The position numbers were made by a program, and so were the translations under genes. The notes under the pieces were generated by a model. That model made no database searches, was not told the origin of the DNA, and saw nothing but the letters and a program-made list of their open reading frames with translations. 46,863 nucleotides of DNA from an uncultured Bacilli bacterium (GTDB lineage: Bacteria; Bacillota_I; Bacilli_A; RF39; UBA660). Shown here piece after piece: positions 33,307-42,075 of the stretch (position 1 is its first letter; every line of letters starts with the position of its first letter). Where the stretch lies: assembly GCA_934177995.1 (NCBI GenBank), contig CAKPPW010000009.1:1-46863 (forward strand), read 5' to 3'.

Positions 33307-33373
33307 AAGTGAAATTAATTGTTAATGATGACAACTTGTGATAAATTTGTTAAACTTATGTTGGTGATGAACT

Positions 33374-33820
33374 TTGAAAAAAATCGGAATTTATAATGAA
33401 ACAGGGGAAGATGTCCCTTATCTAACAACTGTTAAAAAAGTAATTAAAAAAGCTATGGAGATGGAAAACATTGATGCTGAATTAAATATCATCATAGTGG
33501 ATGACAATTATATCTGGAAGTTGAATAAAGATTATAGACATATTGATAGACCAACGGATGTAATAACCTTTGCTTTAGAAGATGATGATATTTGTAAATT
33601 ACCTGAAGGTAAAAGAGTCCTTGGAGATGTTTATATCAGTATTGATACTGCTAAAAGACAAGCAGAAGCTTATGGACATGGTTTAGAAAGAGAAATTTGT
33701 TTTCTAGCTGTTCATGGTTTTTATCATTTATTAGGGTATGACCATCAAACAGAAAGTGATGCTAAAATAATGTTTGCCAAACAAGAGGAGGTCTTAGAAA
33801 AGTATGGAATTAAAAGATAA
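33374..33820 (+). CDS. ybeY: Endoribonuclease YbeY
   Basis: 148 residues with the zinc motif H-x3-H-x5-H in AVHGFYHLLGYDHQTE, plus RPTDVITFAL. Acts in 16S rRNA 3' maturation and ribosome quality control. It begins with TTG after GGTGATG. It overlaps dgkA by 17 bases; ybeY-dgkA-era is the normal Bacillota order. Confidence 0.93.
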   Translation: MKKIGIYNETGEDVPYLTTVKKVIKKAMEMENIDAELNIIIVDDNYIWKLNKDYRHIDRPTDVITFALEDDDICKLPEGKRVLGDVYISIDTAKRQAEAYGHGLEREICFLAVHGFYHLLGYDHQTESDAKIMFAKQEEVLEKYGIKR

Positions 33821-34193
33821 GAATAGAAAATTTGGTCCTAAAAGAATTAAGTATGCTATAAAAAACTCAGTAGCAGGCCTAATATCTGCTTATACATCAG
33901 AACCTAGTTTAATGGTACTTTTTCTATCATCTATTTGCTTTATTATTCTAGGAATTGTATTTAAGATAACAGTTTTAGAATGGATAGCAGTTATAATTTG
34001 TATAGGATCATGTTCAGCAGCTGAACTTTTAAATACAGCAATTGAAAGTACAGTAGATCTTGTTACTAGGGAATTTCACCCTCTAGCAAAAATGGCAAAA
34101 GATACGGCTAGTGCGGCAGAATTTGTCTTTGTTATAATGACTGTTTGTATCCTAGCAATTATTTATGTACCAAGAATAGTGGAGATGTTTTAA
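33804..34193 (+). CDS. dgkA: Undecaprenol/diacylglycerol kinase (DgkA family)
   Basis: 129 residues, three membrane helices, with the catalytic region AAELLNTAIESTVDLVTREF and LAKMAKDTASAAEFV. In Gram-positive bacteria this enzyme phosphorylates undecaprenol for cell-wall lipid carrier recycling. One of two DgkA domains within 3 kb; the other is fused to PAP2. Confidence 0.92.
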   Translation: MELKDKNRKFGPKRIKYAIKNSVAGLISAYTSEPSLMVLFLSSICFIILGIVFKITVLEWIAVIICIGSCSAAELLNTAIESTVDLVTREFHPLAKMAKDTASAAEFVFVIMTVCILAIIYVPRIVEMF

Positions 34194-35081
34194 ATGAAAA
34201 AATGTGGATTTGTAACAATTATGGGTAGACCTAATGTCGGAAAAAGTACCTTACTAAATGGACTTTTAAATATTCATTTAGCTATAACAACTGATAAAGC
34301 AGGAACAACTAGAAATAGTATTGAAGGAATCTATCAAGATGATGAAGCCCAAATAGTATTTATTGATACACCAGGTATTCATAAACCAATTCATAAACTA
34401 GGAAATGTCTTAAATAAAACGGCTTATCAAAATATGGATCAAGCAGATGTTATCTTATTTATGATAGATGCTAAGACTGGGTTTGGTAAGGGTGATCAGT
34501 TTATACTAAATAAAATAAAAGAGATTGAAGATGTACCAGTTTTTCTATTATTAAATAAAGTAGATAGTATAGCCAAAGAAACATTATTTAAAATAATAGA
34601 TAAGGCAACTAAGGACTTTGATTTTGCAGAAGTTATTCCTATATCAGCTTTAGAGAAAGATGGACTAGATGATTTAGTTACTACTTTAAAAAAATATTTA
34701 ATAGATAGTGAACCAATCTTTGAAGATGATGCTTTAACTAATGTTTCTACTAAATTTATCTTAGCAGAATTTGTAAGAGAAAAAGCAATGCAATTAACTA
34801 AAGAAGAAGTTCCTCATGCTATAACTTGTTATACTGAAAAGTATGAAGAAGATGATAACTTAATTAGAGTTCAAGTTCTAATCGTAGTAGATAGATTATC
34901 ACTTAAGAAAATTATCATTGGTAAAAATGGTAGTATGTTAAAGAAAATAGGAACAGCAGCACGATATGAAATGGAAAAGTTTATGGGTAAAAAAGTTTAT
35001 CTAGAAACATATGTAAAAGTAATAGAAAACTGGAAGGAAGAAGAAAAGTATTTAAAAGAATTCGGTTTTGAAAATGAATAA
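34194..35081 (+). CDS. era: GTPase Era
   Basis: 295 residues. G1 is GRPNVGKST (residues 11-19), G3 is DTPG, G4 is NKVD; the C-terminal KH domain has IIIGKNGSMLKKIG. Era binds the 16S rRNA 3' end and is needed for 30S assembly. The ATG follows the dgkA stop directly. Confidence 0.96.
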   Translation: MKKCGFVTIMGRPNVGKSTLLNGLLNIHLAITTDKAGTTRNSIEGIYQDDEAQIVFIDTPGIHKPIHKLGNVLNKTAYQNMDQADVILFMIDAKTGFGKGDQFILNKIKEIEDVPVFLLLNKVDSIAKETLFKIIDKATKDFDFAEVIPISALEKDGLDDLVTTLKKYLIDSEPIFEDDALTNVSTKFILAEFVREKAMQLTKEEVPHAITCYTEKYEEDDNLIRVQVLIVVDRLSLKKIIIGKNGSMLKKIGTAARYEMEKFMGKKVYLETYVKVIENWKEEEKYLKEFGFENE

Positions 35082-35121
35082 AAAATGTTTCTTTCTCTCA
35101 TATTAGTAGTAGGTGATACAA

Positions 35122-35247
35122 ATGGATGAATTAATATGGAAATTATTTAAAGAAACAGGGGATGTTAGGTATTTTCTTCTTAATAAGAAGATAAGGGAAA
35201 GTGATAAGGATGAAGATAGTAGATGTGAAGGGAATCATCTTAAGTGA
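35122..35247 (+). CDS. yqzL: YqzL-family small protein
   Basis: 41 residues: MDELIWKLFKETGDVRYFLL then a charged tail. The W-K-x-F-x-x-T-G pattern and position between era and recO match YqzL of Bacillus, whose role is unknown. AGGTGAT precedes the ATG. Its 3' end overlaps the recO start in another frame. Confidence 0.72.
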   Translation: MDELIWKLFKETGDVRYFLLNKKIRESDKDEDSRCEGNHLK

Positions 35248-35953
35248 AGTAAACTATAGTGATTCTAGTAAAATACTAAATGTTTTAACGGAAGAATACG
35301 GCCTTATCAGTATCTTATCTAAAGGATGTCGTAATTTGAAAAGTAAACTAAGAGGAACTAGTAGAAAACTCCTTTATGGAACTTTTCATTTTTATTATCG
35401 TGAAAATGGTATTTCTACAATATCTAGTATTGATGTGATTAATGCTTATCCTAAGATTATGACTGATTTAGCAAGTCTATGTTATGCATCCTTTATTTTA
35501 GATTTAACTTATCAAGTAGTAAGACAAAGTGATGCGAAAGAGATTATGTCTTTATTAGTTAATGCCCTTGATAAGATAGAACAAGGTCTAAATAAAGAGA
35601 CTATTACTAATATTATACAGTTAAAGTATCTAACTTATTTAGGGGTAGAACCAATTTTAGATGGATGTGCATCTTGTGGTGATAAAACAAATATTGTAGG
35701 ACTAGATGCTACTTTAGGAGGATTCGTTTGTGCTAATTGTTATCAAAATAGAGGATATAGTAGTTCTAAAGCCATTAAATTAATAAGAATGTATTCTCTA
35801 CTAGATATTAGTAAAATAACCAAAATTGAAGTAGCTGATGAAACTAACTTAGAAATATATAGATTTTTAGAAGAATATTATGATAGATATACTGGCATAT
35901 ATTTAAAAAGTAGAAAAATGTTAAATACAACATTAAATTTGTTGAAGGAGTAG
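35201..35953 (+). CDS. recO: DNA repair protein RecO
   Basis: About 250 residues: an N-terminal OB fold (KGIILSEVNYSDSSKILNVL), a helical middle, and a zinc finger with CASCGDK and CANC. RecO loads RecA onto SSB-coated DNA. The start is either GTG 35201 or ATG 35210; family alignment (MKIVDVKGII) favours 35210, while the AAGGG spacing fits either poorly. Follows yqzL, as expected. Confidence 0.92.
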   Translation: MIRMKIVDVKGIILSEVNYSDSSKILNVLTEEYGLISILSKGCRNLKSKLRGTSRKLLYGTFHFYYRENGISTISSIDVINAYPKIMTDLASLCYASFILDLTYQVVRQSDAKEIMSLLVNALDKIEQGLNKETITNIIQLKYLTYLGVEPILDGCASCGDKTNIVGLDATLGGFVCANCYQNRGYSSSKAIKLIRMYSLLDISKITKIEVADETNLEIYRFLEEYYDRYTGIYLKSRKMLNTTLNLLKE

Positions 35954-35956
35954 TGT

Positions 35957-36913
35957 ATGAAGAGTCATTTAAAGAATTATATAATTATTTCCCTATTTGC
36001 TTTTATTTTAGTAGCCACTGCCGTTTTATTTAAAGCGACGATGCGTGAAGATTTATTACTTTATTACTTATTAATATCCATAAAAAACAATATCTTATTA
36101 TCAGTTGCTACTTTAGTATCTTTCTTTGGAAGTGTTAAAGGTCTAATAGCAGTATCTTTCTTTTTAGTCTTTATTTTAAAATCAAATAAACAAAGAATTT
36201 TTCTCTTCCTAGATTTAATTAGTAGTGGCTTAATTATTAATGTTGCTAAAAATATCTTTTTAAGAGAAAGACCAATCATTGGTCAAAGCTTGTTAACTGA
36301 TTATAGTTTTCCTTCAGGGCATACCTTTATAGCTATATCATTCTATGGATTCTTACTCTATCTTGTAATGAAAGATAAAGAATCTAACTATAAAAAACTA
36401 AAAATAGGAATACTCTTATTCCTAATAATAACTATTCCTCTAAGTAGATTAATATTAGGAGTACATTATCTTACCGATATATTAGGTGGTATTACTTTAG
36501 GACTTGCTTATTTATTCTTTCTTATTATTATGTATGAAAGTAATTTTCTAAAAGATAAGGAAGATGAAACTAAACTTACCTTTTCCTTTAAATATGCTTT
36601 TGAAGGGATTATTTCTACTATTAAAGAAGAAAGAAATATGTTTATTCATTTTCTTATATCAATAATAGTTGTCATTGCTGGTGTTTATGTAAGACTATCA
36701 CTAAATGAATGGCTTATTTGTTTACTGCTATTTGCCTTAGTCTTTAGTCTAGAACTAATTAATACAGCGATTGAAAATACAGTTGACTTAGTAACAACTA
36801 AGAAGAATAAGAAAGCGAAACTTGCAAAAGATGCAGCAGCAGGAGCAGTTTTGATAGCAGCTATTTTTGCAAGTATTATAGGTATAATTATTTTCTTACC
36901 AAAATTCATTTAG
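35957..36913 (+). CDS. Fusion of PAP2 phosphatase and DgkA-type kinase
   Basis: 318 residues. Residues 1-195 are a membrane PAP2 phosphatase with the three motifs KNIFLRERP, FPSGHT and SRLILGVHYLTD. Residues about 210-318 are a full DgkA domain (LELINTAIENTVDLVTTKK, AKLAKDAAAGAVLIA). One polypeptide therefore carries a lipid pyrophosphate phosphatase and a lipid kinase, which act in opposite directions in undecaprenyl carrier metabolism. No frameshift at the join is visible. Confidence 0.85.
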   Translation: MKSHLKNYIIISLFAFILVATAVLFKATMREDLLLYYLLISIKNNILLSVATLVSFFGSVKGLIAVSFFLVFILKSNKQRIFLFLDLISSGLIINVAKNIFLRERPIIGQSLLTDYSFPSGHTFIAISFYGFLLYLVMKDKESNYKKLKIGILLFLIITIPLSRLILGVHYLTDILGGITLGLAYLFFLIIMYESNFLKDKEDETKLTFSFKYAFEGIISTIKEERNMFIHFLISIIVVIAGVYVRLSLNEWLICLLLFALVFSLELINTAIENTVDLVTTKKNKKAKLAKDAAAGAVLIAAIFASIIGIIIFLPKFI

Positions 36914-36922
36914 GAGGTAGCA

Positions 36923-37441
36923 ATGAAAATTGGAATAATGGGTGGTAGTTATAATGGTGATGGAGCGATAACTACTAAGGTTTATGAAATAGCAAAGACT
37001 CTATCTAAGTATGATAACTTTATAATGGGACCAAATGAGACTGGTCTATTAAAGAAAGTAAAAGATGTTTTATTTGAACATAATAAAAATATTACTATTT
37101 ATGGACTTGATACTAATGACTTTGAAAATATAAGAGGTACTACTAAATATAAAGTTAAAACAGTAACGGATAGAATTGCTAATCTATATAAAGAAAGTGA
37201 TATAATCATCTTTTTACCGGGAGGAGTAGGAACAAGAGCAGAGTTTTATACTATGTTAGATAGTAAAATGGAACTAAAATGTGACAAAAAGATATATCTA
37301 TATAATGAATTTGGTGACTTTGACTTACTGCTTCAAGAACTTAAAAGTCTAAAAGAGAAAAACTATATAAATAAAGATGAAGACTTATCTTGCTACTTTA
37401 AGATAATTTCATCTTGTGAAGAACTAGAGAATAATTTATAA
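36923..37441 (+). CDS. LOG-family Rossmann protein (phosphoribohydrolase-like)
   Basis: 172 residues. MKIGIMGGSYNGDG starts the Rossmann fold, and FLPGGVGTRAEFYTML gives the PGGxGT-x-x-E motif of LOG/cytokinin-activating nucleoside 5'-monophosphate phosphoribohydrolases. The usual MGG-motif is altered, so the substrate is open. GGAGG precedes the ATG; it follows the PAP2-DgkA gene by nine bases. Confidence 0.75.
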   Translation: MKIGIMGGSYNGDGAITTKVYEIAKTLSKYDNFIMGPNETGLLKKVKDVLFEHNKNITIYGLDTNDFENIRGTTKYKVKTVTDRIANLYKESDIIIFLPGGVGTRAEFYTMLDSKMELKCDKKIYLYNEFGDFDLLLQELKSLKEKNYINKDEDLSCYFKIISSCEELENNL

Positions 37442-37464
37442 TCTAGTATAGAAGAGGTGTGGTT

Positions 37465-37935
37465 ATGTTAAGTGATTTTCCAAGTGTATTAAAATTAATT
37501 ATTATTATTGTATTTCTTATGTCCTTATGTTTCTTATCAGCTGGTATATATTTGTTGATTTATAGAAAACTTATGGGTAGGGACAAGTTAGTTAAAGTTG
37601 ATGCAGTTATAGTAGATGTCAAAGAAGATGATAGTACTGACTTTTATACACCAGGTGATAGTTATATGCGGATAATAACTTACTATCCAGTCTATAGATA
37701 TATTTATGAAGATAAGGAATATGAAGTTATAGGAAAAGTAGGTGGGATGAAAAATTACTATAAGATAGGCCAAAAAGTGATTGCTTATATAGATAAAGAT
37801 ACAAAAAAATTACATAAAACAGATATAGAAGACCCAGTTGCTAACAAGATTTCATTTATATTTATATTAGTAGGGTTATTACTATTAGCTGCTGCTATAA
37901 TAACACTAGTGATTTCTTACACTATCTTCAAGTAA
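37465..37935 (+). CDS. DUF3592-like membrane protein
   Basis: 156 residues with one helix at each end and a beta-rich part between (VDAVIVDVKEDDSTDFYT, YPVYRYIYEDKEYEVIG, IGQKVIAYIDKDTKK), as in DUF3592 proteins. Function unknown. GAGG lies seven bases before ATG 37465; GTG 37459 is within the ribosome binding site. Confidence 0.75.
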   Translation: MLSDFPSVLKLIIIIVFLMSLCFLSAGIYLLIYRKLMGRDKLVKVDAVIVDVKEDDSTDFYTPGDSYMRIITYYPVYRYIYEDKEYEVIGKVGGMKNYYKIGQKVIAYIDKDTKKLHKTDIEDPVANKISFIFILVGLLLLAAAIITLVISYTIFK

Positions 37936-37950
37936 ACTAGAAAATTTGAC

Positions 37951-37979
37951 TTGTTAATATTAAAAAAAATAACTATAAT
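37951..37979 (+). promoter_or_regulatory. Promoter of glycyl-tRNA synthetase
   Basis: TTGTTA and TATAAT with a 17-base spacer, about 25 bases upstream of the start. No T-box leader fits in the short gap. Confidence 0.7.
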
Positions 37980-38004
37980 ATATAAGAAAGAAAAGAGGAA
38001 GTTT

Positions 38005-39378
38005 ATGGAAAAATTAACTATGGAAAAGCTAGTGGCTTTTTGTAAACAATATGGATATGTATTTCAAGGAAGTGAAATTTATGGTGGACTTGCTAATACT
38101 TGGGATTATGGTTCCCTAGGAGTTTTACTTAAGAATAATATTAAGAATGCTTGGATGAAGAAATTTGTTCAAGAAGATATAAACTGTGTAGGACTAGATA
38201 GTGCAATATTAATGAATCCAAAGACTTGGGAAGCATCAGGTCATATTGCTACATTCTCAGATCCTTTAATCGACTGTAAGAAATGTAAGACTAGACATCG
38301 TGCTGATAAACTAGTAGAAGCTGATGGAGTAGAAGATGCAGGAGGAATGAATCATGAAGAGTTAATGAACTATATCAAAGAGCATAATATAACTTGTCCT
38401 AATTGTGGAGCATTAGATTACACTGATATAAGAGAATTTAACTTGATGTTTAAAACGTTCCAAGGAGTAACAGAAGATGCTAAAAACACTGTTTATTTAA
38501 GACCAGAAACAGCCCAAGGAATATTTGTTGATTTTCTAAACGTTCAAAGAAGTATGCGACTTAAAGTACCATTTGGTATAGGTCAGATTGGTAAAAGTTT
38601 TAGAAATGAAATAACACCAGGTAACTTTATTTTTCGTGTTAGAGAATTTGAACAGATGGAAATGGAATTTTTCTGTAAGCCAGGGGATGAGTTAAAGTGG
38701 CATCAATATTATAAAGACTATTGCTATAACTTCCTATTATCATTAGGAATTAAAAGGGAAAACTTAAGATTAAGAGATCATTCAAAAGAAGAATTATCTT
38801 TCTATAGTAATGCTACTACTGATATTGAATATAAATTTCCATTTGGTTTTGGTGAGTTATGGGGAATAGCTTCTCGTACTGATTATGATTTAACACAACA
38901 CCAAAGGGTATCAGGAGTTAGTCAAGCTTATTTAGACCCAGAAACTAATGAAAAGTATATTCCTTATGTAATTGAACCTAGTGTTGGAGTGGATAGAATG
39001 TTCTTAACCGTATTATGTGATGCTTATGAGGAAGAGATGCTTGATAATAATGAAACAAGAGAAGTATTACATCTTCATCCATATTTAGCACCATATAAAG
39101 TAGCAGTATTACCACTTGCTAAGAAATATCATAGTGAAAAAGCTCATGAAGTATGGAAAAGTCTTGCTAGTAAATTCTCTTGTAGTTATGATGAAGCAGG
39201 AAGTATCGGTAAAAGATATAGAAGATGTGATGCTATTGGTACACCATTCGCTATTACTATTGATGATGAGACTATTAATAATAATACCGTAACCGTAAGA
39301 GATAGAGATACTATGGAACAAGTAGTAGTAAAACTAGATGAGTTAGAAGACTATATTAAAGAAAGAGTAGAATTTTAA
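38005..39378 (+). CDS. glyQS: Glycyl-tRNA synthetase, class II dimeric (eukaryotic-like) type
   Basis: 457 residues. Motif 2 is SFRNEITPGNFIFRVREFEQ, motif 3 is EPSVGVDRMF, and the C-terminal anticodon domain starts near 365 (HPYLAPYKVAVLPL). A zinc-like CKKC...CPNC insert lies at about 90-148. It charges tRNA-Gly. ATG 38005 follows AGAGGAAG; the frame is open from 37951, but that part contains the promoter. The stop overlaps the next ATG. Confidence 0.96.
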   Translation: MEKLTMEKLVAFCKQYGYVFQGSEIYGGLANTWDYGSLGVLLKNNIKNAWMKKFVQEDINCVGLDSAILMNPKTWEASGHIATFSDPLIDCKKCKTRHRADKLVEADGVEDAGGMNHEELMNYIKEHNITCPNCGALDYTDIREFNLMFKTFQGVTEDAKNTVYLRPETAQGIFVDFLNVQRSMRLKVPFGIGQIGKSFRNEITPGNFIFRVREFEQMEMEFFCKPGDELKWHQYYKDYCYNFLLSLGIKRENLRLRDHSKEELSFYSNATTDIEYKFPFGFGELWGIASRTDYDLTQHQRVSGVSQAYLDPETNEKYIPYVIEPSVGVDRMFLTVLCDAYEEEMLDNNETREVLHLHPYLAPYKVAVLPLAKKYHSEKAHEVWKSLASKFSCSYDEAGSIGKRYRRCDAIGTPFAITIDDETINNNTVTVRDRDTMEQVVVKLDELEDYIKERVEF

Positions 39379-40115
39379 TGAAACCGGTAATTGGTATACT
39401 TACAAGATATGATGTAAATGAAAGAGGAAGATGCTTAAATTATGTTTTTGATAGTACAAGAACAGCTATTTTAAAGATGGGAGGTAATCCTCTTCTTTTA
39501 TGCCCAATGCAAAATATGGAGTATTATGATACTAAATATAAAGATTATGTCTTACCAACAGAAGAAGAAAAGAGTCTTGCTACTTACTGGTTAGATATGT
39601 GTGATGGTTTATTTATTCCAGGTGGTAGTAAGATAAGTCCATATGATTACTTTATCTTAGAAGAAGCACTTGAAAGAAAAATACCAATACTAGGAGTATG
39701 TCTTGGGATGCAACTACTTGCTAATTATAGAGTAGATAACTTTTTTCTAAAAGATGTTGATGATAATATTCATAATACTAGTTGGGTAAGAGAAACAGAA
39801 GATAAGCCAGTTCACAATGTTATAATAAATAAAGATAGTATGCTTTATAATATTATTTCTAAAGATAAAATAGGTGTTAATAGTTTTCATTCTAAAGAAG
39901 TAGCTAAAAACGAGAGATTTAAAATAACAGCTTTAGCAGAAGATGGAGTAATTGAAGGAATAGAATTAAAAGATTATCCATTTTGTATGGGAGTACAGTG
40001 GCATCCAGAGTTGATGTTAGATACTGATATAAACTCTTTAAAAATATTTAAGTGCTTTATGGAAGAAGCTAGTAAACATAATAAAGATATAGAGGTGGTT
40101 AGTTATGATAGATAA
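39378..40115 (+). CDS. Peptidase C26 / class I glutamine amidotransferase-like hydrolase
   Basis: 245 residues: LFIPGGSKISPYDY, nucleophile Cys in ILGVCLGMQLLAN, and the His-Glu pair in GVQWHPELM. Similar to gamma-glutamyl-GABA hydrolase PuuD and other C26 enzymes that release glutamate from gamma-glutamyl compounds. Coupled to glyQS and to the next gene (11-base overlap). Confidence 0.85.
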   Translation: MKPVIGILTRYDVNERGRCLNYVFDSTRTAILKMGGNPLLLCPMQNMEYYDTKYKDYVLPTEEEKSLATYWLDMCDGLFIPGGSKISPYDYFILEEALERKIPILGVCLGMQLLANYRVDNFFLKDVDDNIHNTSWVRETEDKPVHNVIINKDSMLYNIISKDKIGVNSFHSKEVAKNERFKITALAEDGVIEGIELKDYPFCMGVQWHPELMLDTDINSLKIFKCFMEEASKHNKDIEVVSYDR

Positions 40116-40601
40116 AGTAAAAGGAGTAGTAATAGAACCAAATGGAATAGCTCATTCTTTTGGAAAATGTAGAATGGTTTTAAATACTACAGCTGATGAA
40201 GCACATGATCCTAGTTTTAAAAGAGAGATATTACCTAGAGAATGGTTTAAAAACTATGGATATGATTATAAACAAGATGAAACTCTATTTAGTCAAATAC
40301 CAGAAATGACTAAGTATGGTTTTTCTTTCGTTATAAATCATAGTTCAGTTAATCCAAGAGGAACTAATTATTATTGTTATAGTATTCAAATTGCAAAAGA
40401 ATCAATACCAAATATTAAGAACTATTTTAAAAATATATATCCTATTATTAAAGAAGTACAAGATGTACCAGAGCCATGTTATGTTGAGGGAATGATTTAT
40501 GAAAACGGGGTGAAGCTCTTGAAGATATAATATATGATGTGGATGAGTTTTATGAAGAATTAGGTTTTTCTAAACAAGATGCTAAAGGAAGAATAAGATA
40601 G
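40105..40601 (+). pseudogene. Unknown-family protein, paralog 1, frameshifted
   Basis: The reading frame ends at 40530 after KLLKI, but the next frame continues as GEALEDIIYDVDEFYEELGF and on to 40601, matching the C-terminus of paralog 2 (LAESIEELDEFYEKIGL). One extra G in the GGGG run at 40507-40510 would restore an intact protein of about 165 residues. The first 45 or so bases are nearly identical to paralog 2. The cause may be a real mutation, phase variation or a sequencing error. The family is not recognised. Confidence 0.65.
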
Positions 40602-40612
40602 GGGTGATATTG

Positions 40613-41149
40613 TTGAGCGATGAGTCAATAAAAATAGATAAAGTAAAAGGAGTAGTAATAGAACCAAATGGAATAGCTCACTCTTTTGGACATTGTTTAA
40701 TGATTCCAAATGAGATAGAAACAACTCATGAAAGACATGAATTATGTTTTAAGAATGAAATATTAGCTAGTGATTGGTTTAGAAATAGTAATGTTAAGTA
40801 TGATTATAATCATTATTACTATTCTCAAATAGATACATTAACAAGTCAAGGATTTTCCCTTATTCAAAATAGTAGTTGTACAACTGATAGAGGAAATCGT
40901 TCTATTTCCTATATAGTAGCACTTAGTAAAGAGTCACTTTCTAATCAAGAAGAGTATATAAAAAGTATTTATCCACAAATTAATAAAATAATAACTAATG
41001 AAGAAAAAGCATATTTTGAGTTAGCACTATATAGTGGAGGAATACCTTTAATAGATATGTTAGCAGAGTCAATTGAAGAATTAGATGAATTTTATGAAAA
41101 AATAGGATTAGATATAGAAAAAATAGGAAAAATAGCAAAAAGTATTTGA
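40613..41149 (+). CDS. Unknown-family protein, paralog 2
   Basis: About 178 residues with an N-terminal strand IDKVKGVVIEPNGIAHSFGH shared with paralog 1, a middle beta-alpha region, and an acidic C-terminal helix (IEELDEFYEKIGLDIEKIGK). No family recognised. GGGGTGAT is followed by TTG codons at 40610 and 40613; the second has better spacing. The infC promoter overlaps its stop codon. Confidence 0.6.
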   Translation: MSDESIKIDKVKGVVIEPNGIAHSFGHCLMIPNEIETTHERHELCFKNEILASDWFRNSNVKYDYNHYYYSQIDTLTSQGFSLIQNSSCTTDRGNRSISYIVALSKESLSNQEEYIKSIYPQINKIITNEEKAYFELALYSGGIPLIDMLAESIEELDEFYEKIGLDIEKIGKIAKSI

Positions 41150-41174
41150 CTTTTGTTATTTTTTTGCATATAAT
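41146..41174 (+). promoter_or_regulatory. Promoter of infC-rpmI-rplT
   Basis: TTGACT and TATAAT with a 17-base spacer; the -35 overlaps the last codons of the preceding gene. The transcript would begin just before the L20 leader. Confidence 0.82.
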
Positions 41175-41179
41175 ATTAG

Positions 41180-41299
41180 CAGTTAAAGAAAAGGAAAGCG
41201 ATGTTTATCCACCTGATTGCTAAAGAGCAATAGGTAAAAAGCCAAGATTATAATTTAATAATATGGTTTTTAGAGTGGATAAATATTTATCCACTTTTT
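41180..41299 (+). promoter_or_regulatory. L20 leader (autoregulatory) with terminator
   Basis: Region between the infC promoter and its ribosome binding site with the L20-leader features of Bacillota: an AAGGAAAGCG...ATCCACC arm, GATTGCTAAAGAGCAATAGG, and a final terminator AGTGGATAAA/TTTATCCACT followed by TTTTT (41274-41299). L20 binding to this leader causes early termination in Bacillus subtilis. Confidence 0.8.
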
Positions 41300-41319
41300 C
41301 TTAATTTATGGAGGTGTTA

Positions 41320-41853
41320 ATTATCGCAAAAGATAAGAATAGTCTAATGATTAATGATGAGATTAGAGCCAAGGAAGTATTAGTTATTGGACCAAATGGA
41401 GAACAAGTAGGAATTAAATCAATAAGTGATGCAAGAACATTAGCAAGTTATGCCAATCTTGATTTAGTACTTATGAATCCAAATGGTAATCCACCTGTAT
41501 GTAAGGTTATGGATTATAATAAGTATCGCTATGAAAGACAAAAGAGGGAAAAGGATGCTTTAAAGAAACAAAGAGCTAATCAAGCAGAATTAAAAGAGTT
41601 TCGCTTATCACCTGTAATAGATGTGGGTGATTTTGAAACAAAATTAAGAAATGCTATTAAATACCTTAAAAAAGGTGATAAGATTAAGCTTAGTATTCGT
41701 TTTAAAGGTAGACAAATGGCACATACAGAACTTGGTAAAGAAGTCTTAGAACGTTTTGCAGAACAAGCAAGTGAATATGCTGAAGTTGCAGAACAAGCAA
41801 AATTAGACGGTCGTAACATGACGATGATGTTAGTACCAAAAAAAGATAAGTAG
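41320..41853 (+). CDS. infC: Translation initiation factor IF-3
   Basis: About 177 residues, with MINDEIRAKEVLVIGPNGEQ, VCKVMDYNKYRYE and IRFKGRQMAHTELG. The ATG at 41308 is part of the GGAGG site itself, so the start is a rare codon: ATT 41320 (five bases after GGAGG) or ATC 41323 (eight bases). Rare-codon starts are known for infC in E. coli and Bacillus and allow self-regulation by IF-3. Confidence 0.93.
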   Translation: MIAKDKNSLMINDEIRAKEVLVIGPNGEQVGIKSISDARTLASYANLDLVLMNPNGNPPVCKVMDYNKYRYERQKREKDALKKQRANQAELKEFRLSPVIDVGDFETKLRNAIKYLKKGDKIKLSIRFKGRQMAHTELGKEVLERFAEQASEYAEVAEQAKLDGRNMTMMLVPKKDK

Positions 41854-41866
41854 GAGGAATAAAATT

Positions 41867-42052
41867 ATGCCAAAAATTAAAACACATAAGGGAACAGCAA
41901 AAGTAGTCAAAAAACGTAAAAATGATATTAAAATTGGACGTCCAGGAAGTCGTCACAATACTGGTTATAAACCAACTAGTGCAAATCGTAAGAATAGAAA
42001 AGGATCTAACTTAAGTAAAGCAGATCAAAATCGTTTAAAGAATGTTCTTTAA
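41867..42052 (+). CDS. rpmI: Ribosomal protein bL35
   Basis: 61 residues, IKTHKGTAKVVKKRKNDIKI...GSRHNTGY: standard length and motifs. Second gene of the operon, 13 bases after infC, with AGGAGGAATAAAATT as binding site. Confidence 0.93.
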   Translation: MPKIKTHKGTAKVVKKRKNDIKIGRPGSRHNTGYKPTSANRKNRKGSNLSKADQNRLKNVL

Positions 42053-42075
42053 AATGAGATGAAGGAGGAGAAAGT

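Noticed and set aside
37588..37773. Minus-strand ORF opposite the DUF3592 gene
   Set aside because: Shadow frame without a binding site; the plus-strand frame shows a known domain.
37936..38004. T-box riboswitch in front of glycyl-tRNA synthetase
   Set aside because: The gap of 69 bases is too short for a T-box and is filled by a plain promoter and ribosome binding site.
41580..41956. Minus-strand ORFs opposite infC and rpmI
   Set aside because: Fully inside strongly conserved ribosomal and IF-3 genes, with no binding site or family.
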